From assembly GCF_014205335.1 (NCBI RefSeq), contig NZ_JACHNH010000001.1:6628501-6692500 (forward strand): DNA of 64,000 nucleotides, given 5' to 3'. The position numbers and the translations under genes are program-made. Below, one piece after another: positions 25,202 through 33,846 of this stretch; positions within the stretch are counted from its first letter, which is position 1, and each line of letters starts with the position of its first letter. This DNA is from Amorphoplanes digitatis (lineage in GTDB: Bacteria > Actinomycetota > Actinomycetes > Mycobacteriales > Micromonosporaceae). The notes below the pieces were generated by a model, which saw nothing but the letters and a program-made list of their open reading frames with translations, did not search any database and was not told the DNA's origin.

Positions 25202-26918
25202 ATACGCGATCAATCTCCGCGGGCAGCACCGCCGGATCCAGCTTGGCCCATCGGCGGAGGAGCTCCGCATCGGGCAACGGCAGAGCAGACAGCTCGTACG
25301 CCGACACGGCCACCGAACCCGTCAGGCATCGATAGAGACGATCGACCGCTGCCGAGTCCAGCAATGCCGTCAGAAGTCGCGGCGTCAGGACGCTGTCCTC
25401 AGTGCCGCACCTGAGGACGTTGACATGGTTCTCCACCGAGACCCGTCCGCCCCACTGCTCAAGCTCCGCGGCGTCGAGGGCCGTCGCGACAAGGCGGCGG
25501 TTCTGCTCGGGAGCAGTCGTTCGCTGGACCAGTACCGCCGGCTGCCGCAGCACCAGCGTCCGCTCGTCCGCATCGTGGCGCATCTCGACCCAGCGCATCT
25601 TGTCGCGTAAAGGATCTTGGTGAAGCTTCCCGCCGTCGAGGTCTGCCGCCCAAACGATCTTCACGCTTCGCCGTCTCGGCTCTGCAGAAAGCTGGTCCTT
25701 GTGGCGATTCCATACGAGCGGACCCGTAGAGACCTTCCAGTGATAGTCCTTGAGTCGCTTTGTCATACCACCCGCCGCGGCGACCAATGCGTTGTCGTCC
25801 TGAGAACGCGGCAACAGCCACGGCAGTGACGTGTCGGTGGGGATGGTGCCGTGCCCGATCGCAGCGCTCTTGACGGTGCCATTCATTGTCACCTGCTCGC
25901 ATGCGACATCGCCGGCTTCGCCACGGCGGAAGACGGCGAGCACCGTCTCCTGCAGAACACCTGTTGAGAAGACGCCGCTTCGATCGGCGATATACGAGAC
26001 CTGCCTCAGCGGCGCCTTCGAGGCCAGGTGTTTGCGCAACAGCTGGAAGTACTTGCCGCCGATCCATCCGGCAGGAATGAGCGCTGCCACGGTGCCGGCG
26101 TCGGCCGCGTGGTCGACAGCGGCAGCGAGAAACAGCTGGTAGCGGTTCGCATGCCCGGCCAGGACATGGGCCCAGGTGGCGCGATCTTTCTCTGCCAGCC
26201 GCACTCGACCGTATGGGGGGTTGAGGATTGTTACTTGAGGCTGCTGCGGCGGGGCGGACAGCCCATCGCCTAGCTGTAGGAGCGCGGGAAGAGGCAGTCG
26301 CCGCCGAGCCGGCACTCGTTGCCAGGTCTCCAGGAGCTCAGCAGCCAGAACAACACTGCCGAGCCATACCGCGGCCGCGTCCAGGTCTCGTCCCCCGATG
26401 CAGCGCGTCACCCGTGTCAGGGTGATGTCCGGCTGAACCGTGGCTTGATCACTCAGCCAGTCTCGGAGAGCGGGAAGCAGCAGCGCGCCGGCCCCGGCCG
26501 CCGGATCCCACACCAGCCCACCAGGCTTCTCGTCCAGATCAGCTACTGCCCTCTCATAGAGAGCAGCGGCCAGGGCCGGTGGGGTGTAGTGCCGGCCATC
26601 CGCAGTTCGAACCTCGGCATCAAGTGACACGACGTAAGCGTCCGTAAGCGCCTCACAGGATGCCTCATGAAGGTCATCGCGCGGAGACGCGAATCCCAGA
26701 GACACCATGTCGACCGGCGGCTCAGCACTGACAGCAGTGAAGACATCCAGTCCCCAGGGACTTCGGATCCCCGCTGCTTGCGCTCGCCGACGCCACCACT
26801 CAGGCACGCTGGCCAGGACCGACAGGGACGCTTCCGACAAACCCTGTGCGCCGGTCGCCGCCATGACCGCACGCTGCGCGCGGTTCGCCCTCTTTGTGTC
26901 GATTACTTCGGCGCTCAC
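25146..26918 (-). CDS. N6-adenine DNA methyltransferase of the R-M pair
   Basis: 590 aa from GTG 26918 (GGAT upstream). AdoMet-binding motif I reads VWDPAAGAGALLLP and catalytic motif IV reads ILNPPYGRV, the NPPY signature of N6-adenine methylases in the gamma-type order seen in BsuBI/PstI and Eco57I enzymes. A long C-terminal target-recognition region follows, including SAYELSALPLPD near the end. It should protect host DNA from the downstream endonuclease. It overlaps that gene by 56 bp, giving methylase-before-nuclease order. Base composition is lower in GC than flanking genes. Confidence 0.87.
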   Translation of the reverse strand: MSAEVIDTKRANRAQRAVMAATGAQGLSEASLSVLASVPEWWRRRAQAAGIRSPWGLDVFTAVSAEPPVDMVSLGFASPRDDLHEASCEALTDAYVVSLDAEVRTADGRHYTPPALAAALYERAVADLDEKPGGLVWDPAAGAGALLLPALRDWLSDQATVQPDITLTRVTRCIGGRDLDAAAVWLGSVVLAAELLETWQRVPARRRLPLPALLQLGDGLSAPPQQPQVTILNPPYGRVRLAEKDRATWAHVLAGHANRYQLFLAAAVDHAADAGTVAALIPAGWIGGKYFQLLRKHLASKAPLRQVSYIADRSGVFSTGVLQETVLAVFRRGEAGDVACEQVTMNGTVKSAAIGHGTIPTDTSLPWLLPRSQDDNALVAAAGGMTKRLKDYHWKVSTGPLVWNRHKDQLSAEPRRRSVKIVWAADLDGGKLHQDPLRDKMRWVEMRHDADERTLVLRQPAVLVQRTTAPEQNRRLVATALDAAELEQWGGRVSVENHVNVLRCGTEDSVLTPRLLTALLDSAAVDRLYRCLTGSVAVSAYELSALPLPDAELLRRWAKLDPAVLPAEIDRVYGLVRDAEQPEPGTSSPS

Positions 26919-27225
26919 GTGTCTGATCCTGTCAGTCTGTTCGCATCGGGCCCAGTACCGCCGCCAATGCCACGCCCGACATCCTGCCGTTGGCGTCAAG
27001 TCCAGCCGGAAGCGGCCCTCTGAGACACAACGAAGGCCGGCACCGGCCCATCGACGTGGCGCCACGTAACGGCGTCATGCTGGTCGATGAACCGGGCGCA
27101 CCTTCAGCGCCGAGCCCTGAAGGCCGTCGAGATCGCGAACGGGAAGATCACTGGCATCGAGAAGTCACGCGAAGAACTGACCGAGATCGGCGTCGACAGG
27201 CTCCCGGAGACGATCTCTGTCCGTG
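26919..27225. other. Region upstream of the R-M operon, possible gene remnant
   Basis: 307 bp between the methylase start and the SH3-like gene. It must hold the methylase promoter. On the plus strand from about 27105 to 27215, one frame reads natural-looking protein (ALKAVEIANGKITGIEKS, then REELTEIGVDRLPETI), without a proper start or end. It may be a fragment of a decayed gene. No control (C) protein gene is present. Confidence 0.35.
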
Positions 27226-27624
27226 TCAGAAGGTGCAGGTGGCGAGCTCTTCCCCCGGCGTGTACGAGAACGCCACCCGGTCGGAGGAGACCCAGCCGTA
27301 CGTGGTGGTGCCCTCGACGCGGCCGTAGTACCAGGTGTTGTTGTAGTGGTTGGAATACTGGCACCACATCCAGACCACCGTCCCGGCGGAAAGGCTCCTG
27401 ATCCGGTCGCAGTCTGCGTAGGAGCCGGTGTTCAGCCAGGTGCCACCGGACAGGACGGTGAGCTTGCCTCCGCCGTTGGGCAGGTGGGTCGGCACCGAAT
27501 AGGGGCAGCCGGTGGGCGCCGGCGGAGCGGCCGAGGCCGGTGACGCCGGCCCGGCGATCAGTCCCGCCGTCGCCATCAGGGCGGCGGCCGATACGGTAGC
27601 CATGACTCTGAGCATCCGAGACAT
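27226..27624 (-). CDS. Secreted SH3-like domain protein
   Basis: 132 aa. ATG 27624 follows AGGAG. The signal peptide (MSRMLRVMATVSAAALMATAGL) is cleaved after ASA near residue 33. The mature protein is a single bacterial SH3-like domain: LTVLSGGTWLNTGSYADCDRI, SLSAGTVVWMWCQYS, then TTTYGWVSSDRV, with cysteines placed for disulfides. Such domains often bind cell-wall peptides or other surface ligands. It stands alone and could be a secreted toxin-like or wall-binding protein, but no partner is visible. Confidence 0.75.
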   Translation of the reverse strand: MSRMLRVMATVSAAALMATAGLIAGPASPASAAPPAPTGCPYSVPTHLPNGGGKLTVLSGGTWLNTGSYADCDRIRSLSAGTVVWMWCQYSNHYNNTWYYGRVEGTTTYGWVSSDRVAFSYTPGEELATCTF

Positions 27625-27709
27625 GAGACTCCTATCTGGACAGTCAATGTTGATCAAAGCTACCGTCCTCGTCGATGTCTGACAAGGCACTGTCACCGCA
27701 ATGACACGC

Positions 27710-28300
27710 TCAGTCGACGCGGTAGGTCAGGTGGGTGGTGGTGCCGGAGGCTCGTACGTGGATCTGACGCAGCGTGCGTGGGCCGGTCCCGGCCAGAAAC
27801 AGCGGCGTCCCGCCGCCCAGCAGCACCGGCGACAGATGCAGCCGCAACTCGTCGAGCACGCCCGCCTCGAGCGCACCGCGGATGACCTCGGCACCGCCCA
27901 TCACCACGACATCCCGGTCGTCGGCCACCACGGTGGCCTTCCCTACCGCGCTGCGCACGCCGTCCACCACGAACGTCACCCGATCCGCGAGGCGGACCGT
28001 GTCGGGCGGCCTGCGGGTCACCACCAGCACGGGTGGCTTCGCGGCCAGGCCCGCGCCGTAGCCGACGTCGTCGTTCCAGCCGTGCGGGCCGTCGATGATG
28101 TCGAAGAGGTGGCGGCCCATGACGACCGCGCCCGTGGCGTCCGTCGTCGCGGCGAGTACCTCACGGTCGATCGGGTCGGGGCTGAAGGCCCAGGTGTGCA
28201 GGGCCTCGCCGCCGCGGCCGAGGCCGTGCTCCGCGTCCGGGTCCGGGCCGGTCACGTACCCGTCCAGGGACACCGAGATGTCGGCGACCACCTTCGTCAT
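27710..28300 (-). CDS. Dihydrofolate reductase-like (RibD C-terminal) protein
   Basis: 196 aa. It begins MTKVVADISVSLDGYVTGPD and carries VVMGRHLFDIIDGPHGW and VVMGGAEVIRGALEAGVLDELRLHL, the standard pattern of the RibD_C/DHFR-like family, NADPH-dependent reductases found widely in actinobacteria. The physiological substrate is usually unknown. It lies 40 bp downstream of a membrane protein gene on the same strand. Confidence 0.88.
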   Translation of the reverse strand: MTKVVADISVSLDGYVTGPDPDAEHGLGRGGEALHTWAFSPDPIDREVLAATTDATGAVVMGRHLFDIIDGPHGWNDDVGYGAGLAAKPPVLVVTRRPPDTVRLADRVTFVVDGVRSAVGKATVVADDRDVVVMGGAEVIRGALEAGVLDELRLHLSPVLLGGGTPLFLAGTGPRTLRQIHVRASGTTTHLTYRVD

Positions 28301-28340
28301 GTGGAGACCGGTACCCAGGCGGGGCGGAACCAATCCCGCC

Positions 28341-29000
28341 TCAGGCCGGCGGAATGAGCCGCGATCCCGTCCAGGCCAGGCCCATGCCGGCGGCGAGCAG
28401 GAGCAGCGCGCCGACGGTCGGTAGCGGGCGGACCGCGTACGAGCCGGCGCCGATCGAGAGGGCCGCGAGCATCAGCAGGACGCCGTCGGCCGGGTTGACC
28501 AGCTTGGAGCGGAAGACCGCCCAGCCCAGCAGCAGCCAGCCGGCGCCGGCGACCGCGGCGGCGGCCAGCGAGGCGGCGTGCACCTGCGTGGCGCTCAGGC
28601 CGGAGCCGGCCGGGCCCACGCCCTCGGGGAGTGCGGCCAGCGGGAGCATCATCATGAAGCCGGCCATGCCGACGAGCAGGCCCGCGAGCGCCGAGCGGCG
28701 GGTGCGGGAGCCGGACAGCAGTCCGGCGAGGCCGATCATCGCGACGGCGCAGAGCCAGCCGGCGACGAGTCGGACCAGCAGCGTGCCGGGTGGGCTGGAC
28801 ACGCCGAGCGTGGTCCAGCCGTAGAGGACGGCGCCGAGCGGCAGCGCCCACAGGGAGATCCGGGCGTACCGGCGTACGGACCAGATCCAGACGGCCTCGC
28901 GGACCGGCAGGTATTCGGCGGTGGTCTGTGCACCGCCGACCCAGGCCGGCGCCACGCGCAGCGGGCGTCCGCTGGCCGTCTGATGTTGACTGATGCTCAT
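28341..29000 (-). CDS. Polytopic membrane protein, unknown function
   Basis: 219 aa with about six membrane segments, for example ISLWALPLGAVLYGWTTL, LLVRLVAGWLCAVAMIGLAGL and AGLLVGMAGFMMMLPLAAL, and a final pair near the C-terminus. No catalytic motif is visible. The N-terminal 40 residues are cytoplasmic. It may form an operon with the DHFR-like gene 40 bp downstream. Confidence 0.7.
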   Translation of the reverse strand: MSISQHQTASGRPLRVAPAWVGGAQTTAEYLPVREAVWIWSVRRYARISLWALPLGAVLYGWTTLGVSSPPGTLLVRLVAGWLCAVAMIGLAGLLSGSRTRRSALAGLLVGMAGFMMMLPLAALPEGVGPAGSGLSATQVHAASLAAAAVAGAGWLLLGWAVFRSKLVNPADGVLLMLAALSIGAGSYAVRPLPTVGALLLLAAGMGLAWTGSRLIPPA

Positions 29001-29056
29001 TCCATCGCCTCACGCCAAGCGGCCGTGGACCCCGGTCGGAATCCTCGGTCAGCATG

Positions 29057-29087
29057 GCAAAACCCCGCGCACTGCGCGGGGTTTTGC
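29057..29087 (-). terminator. Strong intrinsic-type terminator
   Basis: Perfect 14-bp stem GCAAAACCCCGCGC/GCGCGGGGTTTTGC with loop ACT, 37 bp downstream of the SPFH gene stop. The A and T runs inside the stem make it work in either direction. Confidence 0.85.
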
Positions 29088-29123
29088 GGCATTCGCTACG
29101 ATCTTGCACCTCGTCGGGGGAGG

Positions 29124-30239
29124 TCAGGCGCGCTCGGGCTCCCCCGTGTTGTGGTAGTCGGCGCTGCCGAGCGCCGCGGCCGGCGGCACGGCCTCGGGCG
29201 CGGCCAGGCCCCGGGGTCCCCTGTCTCCGGACACCTGGGCCTCGGCGGCGCGTACCTGTGCGTCGACGGCGGCGGCCTCCTTCGCCGCGGCCTCGGCCGC
29301 GGCGGCGGCCTCGCGCTCGACGGCGCCGGCGTCGACCGTCGACGACGGGAGGTCGCCGACCATGTTGGCCAGTCCGCCGAGCGCCCCGCCGACGCCCTCG
29401 AGGGCCTTGGTGAGTTCGGTCGGCACGATCCAGACCTTGTTGGCCGAGCCGTTGGCGATCTGCGGCAGGGCCTGCAGGTACTGGTAGGCCAGGACCTTCT
29501 GGCTCGGGTTGGCCTCGTGGATCGCGTTGAAGACGGTCCGGATGGCCTTGGCCTGGCCCTCGGCGGTGAGGATCCGGGCCTGCCGGTCGCCGTCGGCGCG
29601 CAGCACCGCCGACTGCTTGTCACCCTCGGCCGTGAGGATCTGGGACTGCTTGACACCCTCGGCCGTGAGGATCGCGGCGCGGCGGTCGCGCTCGGCGCGC
29701 ATCTGCTTCTCCATGGAGTCGCGGATGCTCGGCGGCGGTTCGATCGCCTTGATCTCGACGCGGGTGACCTTGACTCCCCATCGGCCGGTGGTCTCGTCGA
29801 GCACGCCGGACAGGTGGCGGTTGATCTCCTCGCGGCTGGTCAGCGCGCGCTCCAGGTCGAGCGAGCCGATGACGTTACGCAGGGTGGTGACGGTCAGCTG
29901 CTCGATGGCCTGGAGGAAGTTCGCGATCTCGTACGTGGCGCGTACCGGGTCGACGACCTTGAAGTAGAGCACCGTGTCGATCGAGACCACGAGGTTGTCG
30001 GAGGTGATGACGGGCTGCGGCGGGAAGCTGACCACGTTCTCGCGCATGTCCACCTTGGTGCGTACCGTGTCGATGAACGGCACCAGCAGGTTGAGCCCGG
30101 GCGACAGCGTGCGCTTGTACTTGCCGAGGCGCTCCACGACGTCGTGCCGCTGCTGCGGCACGATCCGGACCGACCTGAGCAAGGTGATCACCGCGAAGAG
30201 CGCGATCACGAAGACGAGCACACCGATAGCGACTTCCAT
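29124..30239 (-). CDS. SPFH/Band 7 membrane protein (QmcA/stomatin-like)
   Basis: 371 aa. An N-terminal membrane anchor (AIGVLVFVIALFAVITLL) is followed by the SPFH domain (VPQQRHDVVERLGKYKRTL, SIDTVLYFKVVDP) and a long coiled-coil region of repeats (ILTAEGVKQSQ, ILTAEGDKQSA, VLRADGDRQAR). The C-terminus is Ala/Glu-rich. Proteins of this type form ring or cage oligomers in the inner membrane and modulate proteases or membrane domains. It lies 34 bp after the NfeD-like gene, the usual partner. Confidence 0.9.
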   Translation of the reverse strand: MEVAIGVLVFVIALFAVITLLRSVRIVPQQRHDVVERLGKYKRTLSPGLNLLVPFIDTVRTKVDMRENVVSFPPQPVITSDNLVVSIDTVLYFKVVDPVRATYEIANFLQAIEQLTVTTLRNVIGSLDLERALTSREEINRHLSGVLDETTGRWGVKVTRVEIKAIEPPPSIRDSMEKQMRAERDRRAAILTAEGVKQSQILTAEGDKQSAVLRADGDRQARILTAEGQAKAIRTVFNAIHEANPSQKVLAYQYLQALPQIANGSANKVWIVPTELTKALEGVGGALGGLANMVGDLPSSTVDAGAVEREAAAAAEAAAKEAAAVDAQVRAAEAQVSGDRGPRGLAAPEAVPPAAALGSADYHNTGEPERA

Positions 30240-30273
30240 GGCGTCTCTTCTCTTTCTGTATGCGATTGGTGAT

Positions 30274-30723
30274 TCAGAGATTGGGCAGGTCGTCGCGCCA
30301 CACGATCGCGGTGGCTCCCTTGACCTTGATGACCCGGACCCGATCGCCCGGCGCGTAGGTCTCCGCGCCGTCGAAGGAGCGCGCGGTCCAGAGCTCACCG
30401 TCGATCTTCACGAGCCCGTGGTCGGCGGTGACTTCCTCCAGCACGGTCGCCTGGGATCCCTCTATCGCCTCGATCCCGAACGGCGTCTCGCCGGACTCGG
30501 CGGCGGACCGCTGGTGCCGCATGATGATCGGCCGAAGTGCGGCGACGGAGAGGCCGGACACGAGGGCGAAGACTATCGTCTGGAGGAGCAGCGGGGCGCC
30601 GAGCGCCGCCGCGCCGGCCGCCGCGAGGGCACCAATGGCGAAGAAAATGATCAGAAAGGTCGCGGTGAAGGCCTCCGCGACCGCGAGGGCGACGGCGAGC
30701 ACGATCCAGAGGACGCTTTCCAC
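30274..30723 (-). CDS. nfeD: NfeD-like membrane protein
   Basis: 149 aa. Two membrane hairpins (LWIVLAVALAVAEAFTATFLI and GALAAAGAAALG to VFALVSGLSVAAL) precede a C-terminal OB-fold NfeD domain (SQATVLEEVTADHGLVKIDG, VRVIKVKGATAIV). This is the short NfeD form without the serine-protease domain. Adjacent SPFH and NfeD genes encode interacting membrane-organising proteins in many bacteria. Confidence 0.9.
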   Translation of the reverse strand: MESVLWIVLAVALAVAEAFTATFLIIFFAIGALAAAGAAALGAPLLLQTIVFALVSGLSVAALRPIIMRHQRSAAESGETPFGIEAIEGSQATVLEEVTADHGLVKIDGELWTARSFDGAETYAPGDRVRVIKVKGATAIVWRDDLPNL

Positions 30724-30843
30724 CCCCTGATCGTGACACGTCCGCGCTCGTGAGGCGACGTCGCGTCACGTCGGGTTGCCACGTAGCCATATCGGTGCCG
30801 TTCAGTTAAGAAGTAGTACCCCGCATCCGAGAAAGGCTCACCC

Positions 30844-32157
30844 GTGTCCCTGCTGCCGGAGACCGGCCGACGCGTCACCGAGATCGCCGCCCGCGCGCAG
30901 TCCGCGGGTCGCGCGCCGTCCCTGGCGCTGGCGGTCGTCCGCGACCGATCGCTGCTGCATTTCACCGGCGCGGGCGAGACCCCGCCGCCGGATACGAAGA
31001 CCCAGTACCGGATCGGCTCGATCACCAAGACGATGACCGCGACCATGATCATGCAGCTGCGCGACGAGGGCGGCCTCGCCCTCGACGACCCGCTGGGCCG
31101 GCATCTGCCGGACACCCCGCTCGGCGGGCTCACGGTGCGGCAGCTGCTCGGGCACGTCTCCGGGCTGCAACGCGAGCCGGACGGGCCGTGGTGGGAGCGC
31201 AACACCGGCGGCGACGTGGACAAGCTCCTCGCCGAACTCGCGTTCGACAAGATCGCCGCGCCGCCGTTCCGGACCTACCACTACTCCAACCTGGCGTACG
31301 GGGTGCTGGGTGCGGTGTTGCAGCGGGTGACCGGGGAGCCCTGGGCGCAGCTGCTCGCCAAGCGGGTGCTGGATCCGCTGGGCATGCGGCGGACCACCTA
31401 CTTCCCCGTCGAGCCGTTCGCCCGCGGCTACGTGGTGCACGCGCTCGACGGCAGCCTGCACGAGGAGCCGAGGCTGGACGCGGGCGCGATGGCCTCCGCC
31501 GGGCAGCTCTGGTCGACGGTCACCGACATGGCGAAGTGGGCCGCGTTCCTGGCCGACCCGGCGCCGGCCATGCTGCGCCGCGCGACCGTCGACGAGATGT
31601 GCACGCCGGTGGCGATCCAGGACGACGCCTGGACCGCAGGGCACGGCCTCGGCCCGGAGCTGATGCGCGTCGGCGAGCGGATCTACGTCGGGCACGGCGG
31701 CTCCATGCCCGGCTACGTCGCGGTGATCGCGGTGCACCGGCCGAGCCGCACCGGCGTGGTCGCCTTCGCCAACTCGTACGGGCTGCGCGGCACCACCATC
31801 CGGGCGGTCGGCCTCGAGGCGCTCACCGCGGTCCTGGACGCCGAGCCGCCCGCCCCGCAGCCGTGGCGCCCGGCGCCCGCACCGCAGGGCGAGGCCGCCG
31901 AGCTGTGCGGGCGCTGGTGGTGGATGGGTGGCGAGTTCGAGGTCGCCGGCGACGGCGCGGACCTGGTGATGAGCCCGGTCGGCCTCACCGGACGGGTGCC
32001 GTGGCGCTTCGTCCGGGAGTCCCGGGACCGGTGGCGCGGGGTGTCGGGCACCAACACCGGCGAGGTGCTCGTCGCGTCGCGCGGACCGGGCGGCGAGGTC
32101 ACGCAGCTCGACATCGCCACGTTCGTCTTCAGCCGCGACCCGATGCACCTCGCGTGA
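30844..32157 (+). CDS. Beta-lactamase-fold serine hydrolase
   Basis: 437 aa. GTG 30844 follows AGAAAGG. Class C-type motifs are present: SITK (S59, K62), the tyrosine motif in YHYSNLAYG, and GHGGSMPG in place of KTG. No signal peptide is visible, so it may be cytoplasmic. The C-terminal 100 residues form a beta-rich lipocalin-like domain common in these esterase/peptidase relatives. It is more likely an esterase or D-amino-acid peptidase than a resistance beta-lactamase. Confidence 0.87.
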   Translation: MSLLPETGRRVTEIAARAQSAGRAPSLALAVVRDRSLLHFTGAGETPPPDTKTQYRIGSITKTMTATMIMQLRDEGGLALDDPLGRHLPDTPLGGLTVRQLLGHVSGLQREPDGPWWERNTGGDVDKLLAELAFDKIAAPPFRTYHYSNLAYGVLGAVLQRVTGEPWAQLLAKRVLDPLGMRRTTYFPVEPFARGYVVHALDGSLHEEPRLDAGAMASAGQLWSTVTDMAKWAAFLADPAPAMLRRATVDEMCTPVAIQDDAWTAGHGLGPELMRVGERIYVGHGGSMPGYVAVIAVHRPSRTGVVAFANSYGLRGTTIRAVGLEALTAVLDAEPPAPQPWRPAPAPQGEAAELCGRWWWMGGEFEVAGDGADLVMSPVGLTGRVPWRFVRESRDRWRGVSGTNTGEVLVASRGPGGEVTQLDIATFVFSRDPMHLA

Positions 32158-32173
32158 GCAGGGCGTTCAGAAG

Positions 32174-32983
32174 TCAGCTCGGCTCGGTGACGAAGTCGAT
32201 CAGCCGCTCCATCGCGTTGATCAACGGGGTCTCGACGTCCTTGTAGCTGTGCACGCCGCTCAGGACGCGACGCCACATCTCGTACGGCTCGGCGACACCC
32301 ACCGCCCGGCAGACGCCCTCCTTCCACGGCTGGCCGGGCGGGATCACCGGCCACGCCGCGAGTCCCACCCGCTCCGGCTTCACCGCCTGCCACACATCGA
32401 CGTACGGGTGCCCGGTGACCAGCACGTTCGGGTCCTTGACCGCGGCGACGATCCGGCTCTCCTTTGAGCCCGCGACGAGGTGGTCGACGAGCACACCGAC
32501 CCGGCGCCCGCGGGCCGGCTGGAACTCCCGGAGGGCGCCGGCGAGGTCGTCGATGCCGTCCAGCGGCTCCACGACGACGCCCTCGATGCGCAGGTCGTCG
32601 CCCCAGATCCGCTCGACCAGGGCCGCGTCGTGCACGCCCTCGACCCAGATCCGGCTGGCCTTGGCGACCTGTGCGCGTACGCCCGCGACCGCGACCGACC
32701 CGGACGCGGTCCGCTGCCGCACCGGCGCCGGCCGGGCGACCGGCCGGCGCAGGGTCACCACCTTGCCGTCCAGCAGGAAGGCGGCCGGCTCGAGCGGGAA
32801 GTTGCGGCGCCGGCCGTGCCGGTCCTCCAGCACGACCGCGCCCAGCTCGAAACCGACGACCGCGCCGCAGAAGCCCGAATCGGCGTCCTCGACCACCAGA
32901 TCGCGCTCGGCGTCCACCTCGGGCACGACCTTGCGGCGCCGCCAGTCCCCCGCCATCACGTCCTCGCCATACATGACGGGCAC
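32174..32983 (-). CDS. DUF3097 family protein
   Basis: 269 aa. GTG 32983 has GAGGAG five bases upstream and is preferred to the ATG at 32974. The conserved actinobacterial DUF3097 pattern is seen: RIWVEGVHDAALVERIWGDD, VGVLVDHLVAGSKESRI and VLVTGHPYVDVWQAVKP. The central block has a Toprim-like look (GVHD, LVDHLVAG), suggesting a metal-dependent nucleic-acid role, but function is unknown. It ends 16 bp from the convergent serine hydrolase. Confidence 0.8.
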   Translation of the reverse strand: MPVMYGEDVMAGDWRRRKVVPEVDAERDLVVEDADSGFCGAVVGFELGAVVLEDRHGRRRNFPLEPAAFLLDGKVVTLRRPVARPAPVRQRTASGSVAVAGVRAQVAKASRIWVEGVHDAALVERIWGDDLRIEGVVVEPLDGIDDLAGALREFQPARGRRVGVLVDHLVAGSKESRIVAAVKDPNVLVTGHPYVDVWQAVKPERVGLAAWPVIPPGQPWKEGVCRAVGVAEPYEMWRRVLSGVHSYKDVETPLINAMERLIDFVTEPS

Positions 32984-33063
32984 GTTAACTCCTCAGCGCG
33001 GACACGCCGGTTACGACGCTCCGACCGAGACAAGCTCGGCAGACGGCACGTACCCTTGCTCGC

Positions 33064-33846
33064 ATGTCCCCCGCAGCAGATGCGGCGACACTCACGGCGC
33101 GCCGGTCCACCCGGTTCGTGACGTGGGTACGCGCCTGGCGGGCCGGCCTCGTCCCGTTCGACGAGCTGGCCGACGAGATCGCCGGCGACGAGGAGCACCT
33201 CGTCGCCGATGCACCCGGCACGTGGACCGACGTGCCGCTGGGGCAGGCGCTGCCCGCGTTCGCCAAGCTGCACCCCGACGACATCCGGCTGGTGCTGCCC
33301 GCGCCCGGCGACCCGCGCGGCCTGCCCGGCCCCGGCGAGCTGACCGGCGCGGCGATGCTGGCCGGCGAGGCGATGGTCACCCCGTCGTTCGGGATCGTGC
33401 CCGAGCTGCGCCGGCACACCTCCGGTTCGGGTGTGGAGTTCGAGACGGTGCTGTGGCGCTTCTATCCGGTGCCGGAGTTCCGGCCGGGCTTCCAGATGGG
33501 CTCCGCCGAGGCGGAGGGCGAGCTGACCACGGCGCTGGCCGAGGCCACCAACCGGCTGACCCGCCTGGACGTCGCGCACTGGCGTCCCGAGCTGGCCGGC
33601 GCCCTACAGGCGCTGCGCCGCCCGGAGAGCACCGCGACGCTGCCGCCGGGCTTCGACCCGCGCTCGCGGCGGCTGTTCGCGCGGGCCAGCATCCTCGACC
33701 AGGTTCTGGCGCTGGCCGAGCACAGCGCACCCGGCGGCGCCGTCAACGGCTACGAGGCGGAGCAGCGCGACGCGGCGCTGCGCCCGCTGACCAGGGCGTG
33801 CCGGCAGGCCCTGGTCGCCGCCTGCAACGCTCCGTTGCATGCCTGA
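33064..33846 (+). CDS. Conserved actinobacterial protein, unknown function
   Basis: 260 aa, soluble, no signal peptide or recognised motif. It starts MSPAADAATLTARRSTRFVTWVRAW and is mostly helical with a central beta-rich part (VEFETVLWRFYPVPEF). The end overlaps the Nudix gene by 8 bp, so both are probably co-translated. The order hypothetical-then-Nudix suggests a shared housekeeping function, which the sequence does not specify. Confidence 0.7.
   Translation: MSPAADAATLTARRSTRFVTWVRAWRAGLVPFDELADEIAGDEEHLVADAPGTWTDVPLGQALPAFAKLHPDDIRLVLPAPGDPRGLPGPGELTGAAMLAGEAMVTPSFGIVPELRRHTSGSGVEFETVLWRFYPVPEFRPGFQMGSAEAEGELTTALAEATNRLTRLDVAHWRPELAGALQALRRPESTATLPPGFDPRSRRLFARASILDQVLALAEHSAPGGAVNGYEAEQRDAALRPLTRACRQALVAACNAPLHA

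Noticed and set aside
28578..30272. Long plus-strand frame of 564 codons opposite the SPFH gene
   Set aside because: It is an Arg/Gly/His-rich shadow in the antisense frame; the minus-strand SPFH motifs are unambiguous.
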